Numbered from the stretch's first letter, positions 9,219 through 18,869 are shown. The stretch: DNA of 64,000 bases from Promethearchaeota archaeon (GCA_016840165.1 JAEOSU010000080.1:124001-188000), one strand, 5' to 3'. Program-made: numbers and translations. Notes: a model not told the origin generated them from the letters alone.

Positions 9219-11588
9219 TTACTCATTCTTCTCGATGATATTTAAATTAAAACCTAGTTTTGCTGTAAGATTTTCAAACTTTTGCATATAACTTTTATCT
9301 ACTTTTTTAGTGTTTTTAATATCCAAAATTTTTGAAAATTGATTGCCATAATACGTTTTACTAATTTCAGATAAGTCAAACCACACTCCTTTTTGCTCAA
9401 AATGCTTAATGATCATTGATTTTTGAAATTCACTCTCTCTTATATTCACAATTCTTTTAGAATATTTAATAAAGGGAGTATTTCGCATTTTTTTTAAATC
9501 ATAAACCTTAGTGGAACCCAATTTAGGGTTACTAAGATCCTCTTCTATATATTTGTGTATTTGATTTAGAATTTGTTTCTTTAATTGTTTTATAGTGATA
9601 TCATCTCTCATTGATTCTTCTATAAATCTTGTATAAGGTAATTGTAGCCCAGATAATTCCGTTGATAGATTAAGGAGTGTTAGAATTTGAGTCGTATAAT
9701 CTTTAAGATTCGATTTTAACGTATTAAATACGTATTCTTTTTCTTTTTTAATGAAATTAAATAAAAATTTTTGGAATGCTTTAATAAATTTTCTGTAACT
9801 TGGTATTAAAGTTTTATTTGGATTATTCAAAACAAGATTATAAGCATTAAACGGATTTATTTTCTTTTTTATTACTTTACTCACCAAAGATAATGGATAA
9901 TACCCTTCAAGATAATCCATACCTTTTGAAACGCCTTTTATTGCTTCATAGAAAGAGCATTTTTTAATAACATTGACTACTTTTATAATATTCCCTTCAA
10001 TTTTAACCGGTGTTTTTTGACAAAAACATAAATCAAAAGGTTTTAAATCATGAAAAAGACGGTTATTTTGATCAGGTATGATAATTTGAGAACTATATGC
10101 ATTCACAATGCTCCCCTGGTACGGTTTAATTGCTAAATCCCATTCAATAATCATACTATTCTTTATATTTGAAATTTCCTGTAGAGTTTCATAACTATAT
10201 TCAATTGATTTTCTTAATAAAGAGACTCCATCTATGGGATTTATTTTATATTTATCATTTTCTCCCCAAAACCGATTTTTATAATAGAAGATATCTGGAA
10301 ATTTCGTTAAATCATCTTTAAACAACTCTTTAAAAATTAAGTAATTTATCCCTATTTCTGAAGATTTGATCGTTGAATTGTTTAATCCAAAAAACCCAAT
10401 ATGTTTAATTATGTACAAGTATGCAGGATTAAAAATATTCTCCTTATTATGATTGGTTTCGTATGTATTCCTTCGTTTTCTAAAATCTACTTTTGATCTT
10501 ATGACTTTATGCTTTTCAGCGATAAGTTTTAAGTATGAAAATTTTTTTAAATATACTTTTCTTTCTAACTCTTTTATTTCTGCTTTATAAGCTTTATAAT
10601 CATCATAATATTGATCAACATTTATTTCAAACGTTTCAAATTGCTGTTTCATCAATTTTAATTTATCAATGATGCAAAAATTATCAATCTCATCGAAGAA
10701 TTTGGTTATCAACTCGTTCTCAAATGCTTTAAAATTTTCAGAATCTAATATATCTTTGAATTCTGTTGTATAATCATTAATCTTATCAATCTCTTTTTTT
10801 ATAAAATAGAATGAAAAATATTTTTCGTTAAAATCACTAGAATTTGTCATTCTTTTCATATGAACTAAAATTTTTGAGAGAAAGGACATATTTACAATCT
10901 CATAAGTTTCCAAAATCTTATCAGTAAAGCTAATGATCTTCAATAAATTGTAAAATGAATATTTTGATATTGCCTTGAGAAATAATAAAAATCCTTTTTC
11001 AATATGATTGTTAAAACGGAAAACTTGATCTTCTATTTCATTTTCTTGGGCAGATTTTATAAATTCGAAGAATTCAATGAATAAATTATTATCTATAGCG
11101 GTAAGAAGATATTTTTCAATCATATCTTCGCATTCATATTGATTTAAAATGGCTTTATTAAGGTAATTTAGGCCTTCTACAGAATTTTTACCATCAAAAC
11201 ATGATTTTGCTAATAATGTATAGTTTTTGCTTTTTTTTTTTGAACCGAAATCTTCAGATGTAAAATTAAATTTATCAAGATTTTTGATTATTCTAAGAGA
11301 TAATTCCGGTTCTAAAGATAGTAGAAGTTTTATTATATGAATGCAGATTTTATCTTCCCTATTGCTGTGGATTAAAAACAACGGGCAATCATGAAAGATT
11401 TCATTTTTTGCCTCATCTATAATTATATGAAACTCTCGCTCATCATCTAAAATTGTACTTCTAATTTTTATTGGATGATCTTTTAAAGAAATAATAGTTA
11501 ATTTTGTATTTGGATAATCTTGAGCTTTATTAAAGAGATCTTGGCCAAATCTATCAATAATTGTTTGATAAATAACATTTTTTGACAT
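9219..11588 (-). CDS. Large unknown protein with SWIM-like Zn motif, third gene of MoxR-VWA operon
   Basis: 789 residues, family not recognised. Near the N-terminus HDCPLFLIHS and KICIH form H-x-C-x13-C-x-H (residues 66-84), very like a SWIM zinc-binding motif (CxCx(n)CxH) with the first Cys replaced. The region before it (KLTIISLKDHPIKIRSTI) is beta-rich, as in SWIM domains. The rest is mainly helical and Lys/Glu-rich. The gene begins 7 bases after the VWA gene and shares its operon, so the product is likely the specific partner or substrate adaptor of the MoxR-VWA pair. SWIM domains generally mediate protein or DNA contacts; its role here is unknown. Confidence 0.7.
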   Translation of the reverse strand: MSKNVIYQTIIDRFGQDLFNKAQDYPNTKLTIISLKDHPIKIRSTILDDEREFHIIIDEAKNEIFHDCPLFLIHSNREDKICIHIIKLLLSLEPELSLRIIKNLDKFNFTSEDFGSKKKSKNYTLLAKSCFDGKNSVEGLNYLNKAILNQYECEDMIEKYLLTAIDNNLFIEFFEFIKSAQENEIEDQVFRFNNHIEKGFLLFLKAISKYSFYNLLKIISFTDKILETYEIVNMSFLSKILVHMKRMTNSSDFNEKYFSFYFIKKEIDKINDYTTEFKDILDSENFKAFENELITKFFDEIDNFCIIDKLKLMKQQFETFEINVDQYYDDYKAYKAEIKELERKVYLKKFSYLKLIAEKHKVIRSKVDFRKRRNTYETNHNKENIFNPAYLYIIKHIGFFGLNNSTIKSSEIGINYLIFKELFKDDLTKFPDIFYYKNRFWGENDKYKINPIDGVSLLRKSIEYSYETLQEISNIKNSMIIEWDLAIKPYQGSIVNAYSSQIIIPDQNNRLFHDLKPFDLCFCQKTPVKIEGNIIKVVNVIKKCSFYEAIKGVSKGMDYLEGYYPLSLVSKVIKKKINPFNAYNLVLNNPNKTLIPSYRKFIKAFQKFLFNFIKKEKEYVFNTLKSNLKDYTTQILTLLNLSTELSGLQLPYTRFIEESMRDDITIKQLKKQILNQIHKYIEEDLSNPKLGSTKVYDLKKMRNTPFIKYSKRIVNIRESEFQKSMIIKHFEQKGVWFDLSEISKTYYGNQFSKILDIKNTKKVDKSYMQKFENLTAKLGFNLNIIEKNE

Positions 11589-11595
11589 TTTTACT

Positions 11596-14088
11596 TCAAA
11601 ATCGTGATTTTATAATATCGGATATTAATTTAGGAAATTCATTCCAATCCTTTATTGTAAGTAACTGTCCTCCAGCAGTTTTAACCATTTTTTCTGCCTC
11701 TTTTAAATTATATGATGCTTCTGGACAGATTAATATGAAATCGACTCCTAATGATCGCATTACTCTCAATTCATGAATCGAAGCTTTTATATCAAATACT
11801 TCTGCATCAGTAAATAATATATTTAACTTTTCTCGAGAAGTTGAATGGTCTTTAAACTGTTTATTAGCCCATTCAAGAGCATTTTGCATTCTTGTGCCTC
11901 CCCGAGCACTTATAGAGAGTAACTCATCTGCTAATTTCTCTAAATCAACTTTTTCATCTAGTTTTTTTAGAACATGAGTATCTGATTCGAAGAAAGTTAT
12001 GGCAAATTCATCTTTTCGCATGCCATAGCACATCATTGTGACACATATGCTCATATAAGCAAGTTTATCGCCTGACATAGAACCACTAATATCTAGTTCA
12101 ATACAACATGATCTTAACCCTTTTGCGGTTTCATAAACGTAGAAATCATCGTAATCAATATGATCTAGTTTTTTTCCTTTCTCAAGCAAGTTAAAAAGAG
12201 TTTCCTCTAAATCAATATTTTCAAAATCATCTCCTACTGAATATGGTCTTACTATATTAATAGGTATTGGCCCCGTTGTAGCAGATCCTAATCTGGCTCT
12301 AGAATAATATATGCCTAATTCTATTAGGAGCTTCTTCGCCAACTCCTTTACTTTCTGTTTAGATCCCTCTGGTAGATCTTTACGATGAATAAACCATTCT
12401 TTGAGTAAGTTTTCTCCGCTTCCTGCTGATAAACATGCAATCATTTTATCTTGACCTTCATTTCCACCAATGGTTTGTGCCACTTTAAGAGCCTCACTTA
12501 AATTAAAATGCCCAAGTGCTCCTAAAGCATCTCTATTTTCATTTGATAATGCGCTTGCAATTAATTCTTTCATTCTATCATAATTTATTTGGTCTTTGAT
12601 TTGATCCATAAGATTCTGTATCTTTTGAAAGTCAGCACTTTTATTATCAATCATTTTTTTTAATAACTGATAATTTGGTTCAATCAATTCAAAGATATCT
12701 TCATCAGACATATTAAGTTTCTCTCCAACTCGTTGAATATCTTCCGATTTTGGATCAAGCCCAATCTTTCTTAAAAACTCTGTTGCATCTCTTAGCTGAT
12801 CAGCATTTTTACATACATCTAATGTCTGCGAAGTTAAATCAGGGAGATTTTGAGCTATCTTTTGACTACAATGCATATTTTCACAGCTATTCATTAGTTG
12901 TTGTATCTGATGAGAGAGGTTTTTGAATGCTTCATATTTTAGAGGTTGATTTTTGGCATTTTCTATAGCATTCTTTAGTGCTTGATTAAATAATTCATTC
13001 CAAGATTTGTTTGCATATGCACTTTTAGTAAGAGACTCTAATGATAAATTCATTTTATTATTCATTTTTTGTTCATGAAATTTATCAAGTAATTCAGCCC
13101 TCAAATTACTTCCAAAAAATTGATCCAGTGAATTAGCTAAATTATAATTATGTTCAAATGATGAATTTTCTAAGGAATTGTTAAGAATTTTTTCCTTGTT
13201 AAAATTCGGCAACTCTCCTAATGTCTTTGCTGCATTGAATAGTTGTTCTAAATCTTTAATCTGGTCTCGAAGTTGGTTTTGTAAACGCGCTAACTCATTT
13301 TTTATTTCATTTTGACTCGAAGTCTCATTAAGAAACTTCATAGTCTTTAATAAATCATTTAATTTACCTGAATTTAGTAAATCTTCCAAATCTTTTTTTA
13401 TATCCTCACCATTAAGAGCCTTACTTGAAATTTTCTCCCATTCTCTCAAAGATTTATCTTGAATTAGATCATTCAAACCAAGTTCTGATCCTGCTCTTAT
13501 ATCCGCAGGTTCTAGCGAGTTAATTTTTTGTTCAAACCTCTTTTTTGCCTCTTCAATCAATTGTTCGAGAGATGAAATTTCTTCTTTAAACAAGTCTGAA
13601 TTATCACCAAAAAACTCGAGTGCAGATTTATACGGCTCTTCCTCTCTTTTTTCATTTAATTCTTCTAAAAATTTCTCTAAATTTTCGATAGATTCTTGAT
13701 TCACGGTATTTGATATCTCTATCTCATCGATTAATTCCTGTATTTTATCCAATTCAGATTTAAGGTTTTCATCCAAAAAATCTTTTTTATCAGTTACAAG
13801 ATCGTCTTGAAAGAAGGAATCAAGCATATCTTTTTTATAATTAGGGAATAAAATCTGAAAAGCAATATCTTTTGCCAGTTCTTGATTATCTGGAAATGAG
13901 GTAACTACGCTAATTTCAATATAATCATTTGGGTTAACGCTTCCTTTTCTATAATATCTTGAAAGGATTAATTTTGGGATAGATAACACTTGTCTTGAGG
14001 AGGGAATCTGGACGATATCAGGATTAGTTCGCATTTTCCTGATGAAGTCAACGGCAAATTCACATGGATTCTCAGGGAAGACACTCAT
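11596..14088 (-). CDS. VWA-domain protein, partner of MoxR-type ATPase
   Basis: 830 residues. The last ~180 residues form a von Willebrand A domain with an intact metal site: DISGSMSG (MIDAS), the threonine in RGGTRMQNAL and the aspartate in LFTDAEVFD. The preceding ~600 residues are helical and charged, with several segments likely to form coiled coils. No signal peptide or membrane helix is seen, so it should be cytosolic. MoxR ATPases with VWA proteins act as metal-dependent chaperones or complex-remodelling machines in known systems (RavA-ViaA, CbbQ-CbbO, the Mg/Co-chelatase ID pair). Start ATG 14088, with GGAGGT 12 bases upstream. It follows the ATPase gene by 18 bases. Confidence 0.85.
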   Translation of the reverse strand: MSVFPENPCEFAVDFIRKMRTNPDIVQIPSSRQVLSIPKLILSRYYRKGSVNPNDYIEISVVTSFPDNQELAKDIAFQILFPNYKKDMLDSFFQDDLVTDKKDFLDENLKSELDKIQELIDEIEISNTVNQESIENLEKFLEELNEKREEEPYKSALEFFGDNSDLFKEEISSLEQLIEEAKKRFEQKINSLEPADIRAGSELGLNDLIQDKSLREWEKISSKALNGEDIKKDLEDLLNSGKLNDLLKTMKFLNETSSQNEIKNELARLQNQLRDQIKDLEQLFNAAKTLGELPNFNKEKILNNSLENSSFEHNYNLANSLDQFFGSNLRAELLDKFHEQKMNNKMNLSLESLTKSAYANKSWNELFNQALKNAIENAKNQPLKYEAFKNLSHQIQQLMNSCENMHCSQKIAQNLPDLTSQTLDVCKNADQLRDATEFLRKIGLDPKSEDIQRVGEKLNMSDEDIFELIEPNYQLLKKMIDNKSADFQKIQNLMDQIKDQINYDRMKELIASALSNENRDALGALGHFNLSEALKVAQTIGGNEGQDKMIACLSAGSGENLLKEWFIHRKDLPEGSKQKVKELAKKLLIELGIYYSRARLGSATTGPIPINIVRPYSVGDDFENIDLEETLFNLLEKGKKLDHIDYDDFYVYETAKGLRSCCIELDISGSMSGDKLAYMSICVTMMCYGMRKDEFAITFFESDTHVLKKLDEKVDLEKLADELLSISARGGTRMQNALEWANKQFKDHSTSREKLNILFTDAEVFDIKASIHELRVMRSLGVDFILICPEASYNLKEAEKMVKTAGGQLLTIKDWNEFPKLISDIIKSRF

Positions 14089-14106
14089 CGAATTTAATAG
14101 ACCTCC

Positions 14107-15048
14107 TTAAACTCCAAGGGTTTTATGTATGATATTTTCGATTATATTTTCGACTTTTATACCGGGTTTTGGTTTTATACTACCCAGCAAAACATGTCGA
14201 GTAATCTCTGAGAGATATTCATACATCGATTTTTTTTCTTTTACTTCTCCTTTTTTCTCTAAAAATTTCCTTCTCGCTAATAACTTAGCAATAGCAATCC
14301 CAGCTCTAATAGATGCAGGAACTTCAATATCGATTTTATTTCTCCGAGTTTCCTCAATGATTGTATAAATTAATTCTAATTCTGACTCTTCGATAATAAA
14401 GTGTTCTGGGAGATTAATTCTAATAATATCTAATTCAGTAGACTTTTCAGGATATGTTAACTTTATCCAGACTTTGATTCGGTCTTTTAAAGCTTCTGAG
14501 AGTCTATGTGTTCCTGACAATTCCTCGGGATTCATTGCAGAGATGAAAAAAAAATCATCGCTGGCTTTTATTCTGCCTAAATGAGGTATACCGATAGAGG
14601 CTTCTTCTAATGGTTCTAATAAAGTATTTTGAGAATATTCTGTGGCACGATTTATTTCATTTGCTAAAAAGGTTCCTCCCTCCAACATCGCACTCAATAA
14701 CGGTCCAGGATTAAAAGCTTCTAAGACAAACCCTTTCTTCAAAGTTATCGCCGGATCAAATGACCCTATAAAATGTGAGGGTTTAATGCTCTCATCCATT
14801 GTGAGCCAATGAAAGCTTTTATTTTTATTTTCTTTTGCCCTTAAACTTGCGAAGTATCTGCACAGGATTGTTTTACCCACACCAGGTGGACCGACGAGGG
14901 CAGGAAAAAGACCAGTTGCCTCTGCGTCCCTGAGTAACTCTAAAGCTCTTCCATATTGTCCAGATAAGACAATTTTTATTTCTTCTTCGGAAATATCTTT
15001 AATAAGTTGTTGATTAAACAATTGCTCAAATCTTTCTTTATTAATCAT
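14107..15048 (-). CDS. MoxR-family AAA+ ATPase
   Basis: 313 residues. Walker A is GPPGVGKTIL (residues 53-62). The Walker B region is GGTFLANEINRA, where the first acidic residue is Asn, as in some CbbQ/GvpN-like members. Sensor 1 is FISAMNPEE and an arginine-rich sensor region follows (LSEALKDRIKVWIKL). It is the first gene of the three-gene leftward operon with the VWA and SWIM-like proteins. Its start has no leader Shine-Dalgarno, so it may be leaderless. By analogy with MoxR-VWA systems it should use ATP to remodel or load cofactor into a client, which cannot be named from sequence. Confidence 0.9.
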   Translation of the reverse strand: MINKERFEQLFNQQLIKDISEEEIKIVLSGQYGRALELLRDAEATGLFPALVGPPGVGKTILCRYFASLRAKENKNKSFHWLTMDESIKPSHFIGSFDPAITLKKGFVLEAFNPGPLLSAMLEGGTFLANEINRATEYSQNTLLEPLEEASIGIPHLGRIKASDDFFFISAMNPEELSGTHRLSEALKDRIKVWIKLTYPEKSTELDIIRINLPEHFIIEESELELIYTIIEETRRNKIDIEVPASIRAGIAIAKLLARRKFLEKKGEVKEKKSMYEYLSEITRHVLLGSIKPKPGIKVENIIENIIHKTLGV

Positions 15049-15208
15049 CTATAAAACTCATTTGAATTATTTGTAATTCTAGTAGGACTAATATGTGTAT
15101 ATTTAATTATTGGGAATTTAAAACTTTAAAGTTAATATTTTAAAATTATAATTTTATTAAATTCTGGTCAAATTCGTAAAAACGATGAATTGATGTGCTA
15201 ATAATAAT

Positions 15209-15221
15209 TATTTATATATAG
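15209..15221 (+). promoter_or_regulatory. TATA box for the Dam / glycyl radical enzyme unit
   Basis: TATTTATATATAG is a strong archaeal TATA box centred about 30 bases before the ATG at 15245. This predicts a leaderless or nearly leaderless transcript of the methylase, probably continuing into the glycyl radical enzyme gene 42 bases later. Confidence 0.5.
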
Positions 15222-15244
15222 GAAAAAGAGTATTTTATATTTTA

Positions 15245-16174
15245 ATGAAAGAGACGCAAAACCCTCATAACCCTACCATGAAATTATCAGAGACTGAAAT
15301 CGCAATAGATTCTATTCTCGATTCAAGGAGGAGAGAAAATAAAAAAGCTAAAACGATTACTGGAATTCCTTATCCATTTCTTAAATGGGCAGGAGGTAAA
15401 AGACAATTGCTTTCACAGATGGAAAAGTTCATACCAAAAGAATTTAATAGATATATCGAACCGTTTGTAGGGGGTGGGGCATTATTTTTCTTTTTATTAC
15501 CGAAAAAAGCTATTCTATTAGATAATAACTTTGAATTGATTAATTGTTATAAAGTTATTAAAAAAAATGTGAATGAGCTTGTACAGTGTTTAAAAAAACA
15601 TACCTATAATAAGGAATATTACTATAAGATTCGAGCGCTTGATCGAAACATTGAAAAATACAGCATGTTATCAGATTCTGAAAAAGCTGCTAGGATGATC
15701 TTCTTAAATAAAACTGGCTATAATGGATTATATAGAGTAAATCAAAAGGGATTTTTTAATGTACCTTTTGGTAAATATAAAAATCCTAAAATCTGTGATA
15801 GAAAAAATCTTTTCGCAGTCCATCATGCTTTACAGTCAGTCAAAATAATTCATAATTCATTTGAACATTGCTTGGATTATGCTGAAGAGGAGGATTTCGT
15901 ATATTTAGATCCCCCATATTATCCTATTTCTGACACTTCATTATTTACAAGTTATACTAAATTTAATTTCGGAAAAGATTCGCAGATAAAACTACATAGT
16001 GTCTTTAAAAAATTGGATCAAAAAGGCTGCCAGATCCTTTTAAACAACTCATATTCGGATTTCATTTTAAATTTATATAAAGATTTTCGAATAGAGATTT
16101 TGAAAGCTAAAAGAGCAATTAATTCAAAGTCTAATAAAAGAGGCGAGATTAAGGAAGTTTTAATTATGAACTAA
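15245..16174 (+). CDS. DNA adenine-N6 methyltransferase, Dam/D12 class
   Basis: 309 residues. The AdoMet site is FLKWAGGKRQLL (residues 45-56) with FVGGGALFF behind it, and the catalytic motif is LDPPYYP (DPPY). NKTGYNGLYRVN and GFFNVPFG are the typical middle region of the D12 (DpnII/Dam) class. It transfers a methyl group to adenine in a short duplex site, often GATC, which cannot be confirmed here. A 40-residue N-terminal extension (about 1-42) without homology to the core precedes the domain. No restriction endonuclease gene is adjacent, so it appears solitary. Confidence 0.92.
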   Translation: MKETQNPHNPTMKLSETEIAIDSILDSRRRENKKAKTITGIPYPFLKWAGGKRQLLSQMEKFIPKEFNRYIEPFVGGGALFFFLLPKKAILLDNNFELINCYKVIKKNVNELVQCLKKHTYNKEYYYKIRALDRNIEKYSMLSDSEKAARMIFLNKTGYNGLYRVNQKGFFNVPFGKYKNPKICDRKNLFAVHHALQSVKIIHNSFEHCLDYAEEEDFVYLDPPYYPISDTSLFTSYTKFNFGKDSQIKLHSVFKKLDQKGCQILLNNSYSDFILNLYKDFRIEILKAKRAINSKSNKRGEIKEVLIMN

Positions 16175-16216
16175 TACTATATTATTCTTAAATTACTTTA
16201 ATGTTGAGATCTTAAG

Positions 16217-18586
16217 ATGCAAGTAGAGGAGTTGGGATTTAGAGAAAGAACATCAAGAATAAAGGAAAGAATAATCTCACAACCACATGAAATATGTTTA
16301 GATAGAGCAAAACTGTTTACAGAATCGTATCAAAATACTAAGGATGAACCTCAAATTATTCGATTTGCTAAAGCCTTTCGCCATGTTTTAAATAATATGA
16401 CTATAAAGATCTGGGATGATGAATTTATAATAGGAAATAGATGTTCCAAATTAGTTGGTACACCTCTATTCCCAGAAGTGCGGGTTGATACTCTTGAACA
16501 AGATATTGATACTTTTGAAAATCGACCAGCACAGAAGATGTATATTAAATCAGAAGATCGAGATCTTATGAAAAAAATCATTATTCCCTATTGGAAAAAT
16601 AATGAAGAAACAGTAAAAGAAAAGTTTATGGGTAGTTTAGATCCTTCTGTTAGAGAAGTAATGGACACCCTTGTTTTCACAGTGGAAGCTGAAATGACAA
16701 ACGGAGTTGGCCATTTTATCCCTGGTCATGATAACCTTATAAGATTTGGATTGGGCTCCATCATTAAGAAGGCAGAGGAGAAACTAACGAGGATAGATGA
16801 AAATCCAGAAAAAGAAATTTTCCTTAAATCTGTGATAATTGAGTGTAAAGCAGTTCAAGAGTTCATATTAAGATATTATGATCTTGCTCAAAACTTAGCA
16901 TTGGAAGAGGGTAATGAAAGAAGAGAAAGAGAGTTAAGTGAAATCGCAAAAGTTTGCTTAAATATTTCATCTAAGCCTCCAAATTCATTTAAAGAGGCTC
17001 TTCAATTGATATTTTTTAATCATTTGGCTTGCAGTATTGAGGATGGGGGATACGCAATAAGTATCGGCCGGTTAGACCAGATTTTATATCCCTTTTTCCT
17101 AAATGATATAGAAGAAGAAAGAATAACAATCGAAGAAGTCCAATTTCTCACTGAATGCTTTTTTTTAAAACTTTCAACTCTTTGGAACTATGTTTTTTAC
17201 CTTGGGATTAGTGCTGTTGAGGGCCCTCCAATCGCGCAAAATGTCACCATTGGAGGATGTAATAGAAAAGGTGAAGATGCTGTTAATGAGCTTTCCTATG
17301 TAATATTAGACGCTTATTCAAATTTAAAATCTGTACAACCTACATTCTCAGTAAGAGTAAATAAAAATACCCCAGTTCAATTCTTGAAAAAAGTAGGCGA
17401 ATCAATAAAATCGGGAACAAGTATAGCATTATTTAATGATGATGTTATGATTAAAGGATTAATAAATCGAGGATTTTCTTTAGAGGACGCACGAGAATAC
17501 GCTCCTATTGGATGTGTTGAACCTCAACATCCGCATAAATCCTTTGGATCAACTAATGCTAATCAACTTAACATAGTAAAATGTTTAGAATTGGCATTGA
17601 CTAATGGTTTTGATATGTTTATTAGAAGAGAAATAGGAGTAAAAGATAGTAAACCTATCAGAACCTATGATGATTTATGGAATGCATTTGTAGAACAGAT
17701 GAAATTCTTTATAAGTAATATGGTACTTGCGATGAAAAGCCTTGATGAAACTATAGCCCAAATTAAACCGCAACCCTATTTATCTGCCTGTATCGACGAT
17801 TGTATTGAAAGAGGTTTAGATATAACAAATGGAGGCGCAATTTATAATTTCACTGGCCCTCAATTGATAGGATTGGCAACAGTTGCAGACAGTTTAGCGG
17901 TTATAAAAAAAGTTGTCTTTGAAGAGAAACTTCTTACTTTAGAGCAACTAACTCAAATTCTAATGAAAAATTATAGAGGTACTTATAATAATAGAAAAGG
18001 GAATGAATGGCGCGAAATTTTCATAAATAAAGTTCCTAAATTTGGAAATGATAATGATTATGTTGATCAGATAGCAGTTGATGTCGCTAAAATCTATTGC
18101 CATGAGATATATAAATACCAAAACTTTCGAGGAGGGAAGTTTAATCCTGGTATATATTCAACATCTTTACACTTAACGTTTGGTGCGTTCTCTGGAGCAT
18201 CAGCGGATGGAAGAAAATCAAGGGAGCCACTCTCCAATGGAGTGGGTCCTACCCATAGTAGAGATAAGAAGGGTCCTACAGCAATCCTAAATTCTGTGAA
18301 AAAATTGTATAATGAATTAATGACCAATGGAAATTCACTTCTGTTAGCTTTTCATCCCAACAGTATGTCTGAGGAGATTTTTATACCATTAGTTCAAAGT
18401 TTTTTTACAAAAGAGGGAGGTTATCAACTTCAATTCAATGTTGTAGGAAAGAAAACTCTCTGTGATGCTCAAAGGAATCCAGAGAATTATAGTGGTTTAG
18501 TAGTTAGAATTGCTGGCTATTCAGTATTATTTAATGAATTAACTAAAAATGCGCAAGATGAAATAATTGCCAGAACAGTTTATTAG
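16217..18586 (+). CDS. Glycyl radical enzyme of the PFL/dehydratase superfamily
   Basis: 789 residues. The active-site cysteine loop is APIGCVEPQ (Cys433, Glu435); the GCxEP form is typical of dehydratase and lyase members (glycerol/propanediol dehydratase, choline lyase) rather than pyruvate formate-lyase, which has adjacent Cys residues. The C-terminal glycyl radical loop is VRIAGYSVLF, with Gly767 as radical site. Several core motifs (SVQPTFSVRVN, NGGAIYNFTGPQLIG) are intact, so it should be active. The substrate is unknown. These enzymes need a radical-SAM activase, usually next door, and none is in this window. Strict anaerobiosis is implied. Confidence 0.9.
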   Translation: MQVEELGFRERTSRIKERIISQPHEICLDRAKLFTESYQNTKDEPQIIRFAKAFRHVLNNMTIKIWDDEFIIGNRCSKLVGTPLFPEVRVDTLEQDIDTFENRPAQKMYIKSEDRDLMKKIIIPYWKNNEETVKEKFMGSLDPSVREVMDTLVFTVEAEMTNGVGHFIPGHDNLIRFGLGSIIKKAEEKLTRIDENPEKEIFLKSVIIECKAVQEFILRYYDLAQNLALEEGNERRERELSEIAKVCLNISSKPPNSFKEALQLIFFNHLACSIEDGGYAISIGRLDQILYPFFLNDIEEERITIEEVQFLTECFFLKLSTLWNYVFYLGISAVEGPPIAQNVTIGGCNRKGEDAVNELSYVILDAYSNLKSVQPTFSVRVNKNTPVQFLKKVGESIKSGTSIALFNDDVMIKGLINRGFSLEDAREYAPIGCVEPQHPHKSFGSTNANQLNIVKCLELALTNGFDMFIRREIGVKDSKPIRTYDDLWNAFVEQMKFFISNMVLAMKSLDETIAQIKPQPYLSACIDDCIERGLDITNGGAIYNFTGPQLIGLATVADSLAVIKKVVFEEKLLTLEQLTQILMKNYRGTYNNRKGNEWREIFINKVPKFGNDNDYVDQIAVDVAKIYCHEIYKYQNFRGGKFNPGIYSTSLHLTFGAFSGASADGRKSREPLSNGVGPTHSRDKKGPTAILNSVKKLYNELMTNGNSLLLAFHPNSMSEEIFIPLVQSFFTKEGGYQLQFNVVGKKTLCDAQRNPENYSGLVVRIAGYSVLFNELTKNAQDEIIARTVY

Positions 18587-18647
18587 TAAATCCAAAAAAT
18601 TTTTAGCGACTTATGTTTTTACTATTTATTACAAGTTTCATAGATTT

Positions 18648-18749
18648 GGGCCTGTAGATTAGTCGCAGATGGATGCCCTCATGAACGAAGCATCTTGAAA
18701 CGCGTGATTCGCATTCACGAGACCGCGGGTTCAATTCCCGCCAGGTCCA
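18648..18749 (+). tRNA. tRNA-Ala (CGC) with a probable intron in the D-arm region
   Basis: Acceptor GGGCCTG pairs with CAGGTCC followed by discriminator A, and includes the G3-U70 pair that marks alanine tRNA. The anticodon arm CGTGA-TTCGCAT-TCACG has a perfect five-base stem and anticodon CGC. The T arm GCGGG-TTCAATT-CCCGC is perfect. The gene is 102 bases, about 30 too long, and the excess lies between the D loop and the anticodon stem. Removing 18671-18700 gives a normal D arm GATT-AGTCGCA-GATC and a 72-base tRNA. One of the two usual D-loop guanines is then C. No CCA is encoded. Confidence 0.85.
18671..18700 (+). other. Predicted non-canonical tRNA-Ala intron (30 bases)
   Basis: The segment starts with GGATGC and folds into a hairpin GATGC/GCATC (18672-18676 with 18690-18694). 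Next to it, a short helix (CAG with TTG) and three-base bulges ATG (18669-18671) and AAC (18699-18701) resemble a relaxed bulge-helix-bulge splicing site, with one mismatch in the central helix. Cutting after the second base of each bulge joins GAT to CG and restores D-stem pair G10-C25. This places the intron at about tRNA position 24/25, outside the usual 37/38 site. The exact junction is inferred. Confidence 0.6.
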
Positions 18750-18869
18750 CTCTTAATTGAAAGCTTTTTGGTGTAAAAAATAATTATTAATTGGTTTACT
18801 TCTACATATTCATAGAATTATGAATATATTTTTTTAAATAATCTCATTTTATACAATTAAATATCCTAG

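Noticed and set aside
15245-16174. Restriction-modification system formed by the Dam-type methylase
   Set aside because: No endonuclease gene is adjacent; the nuclease-like protein at 38773 is more than 20 kb away.
18648-18749. Reading the 102-base tRNA as selenocysteine, serine or leucine tRNA with a long variable arm
   Set aside because: The arm CGTGA-TTCGCAT-TCACG is a perfect anticodon arm with CGC, the acceptor has the alanine G3-U70 pair, and no hairpin with anticodon TCA and a seven-base loop can be drawn elsewhere.
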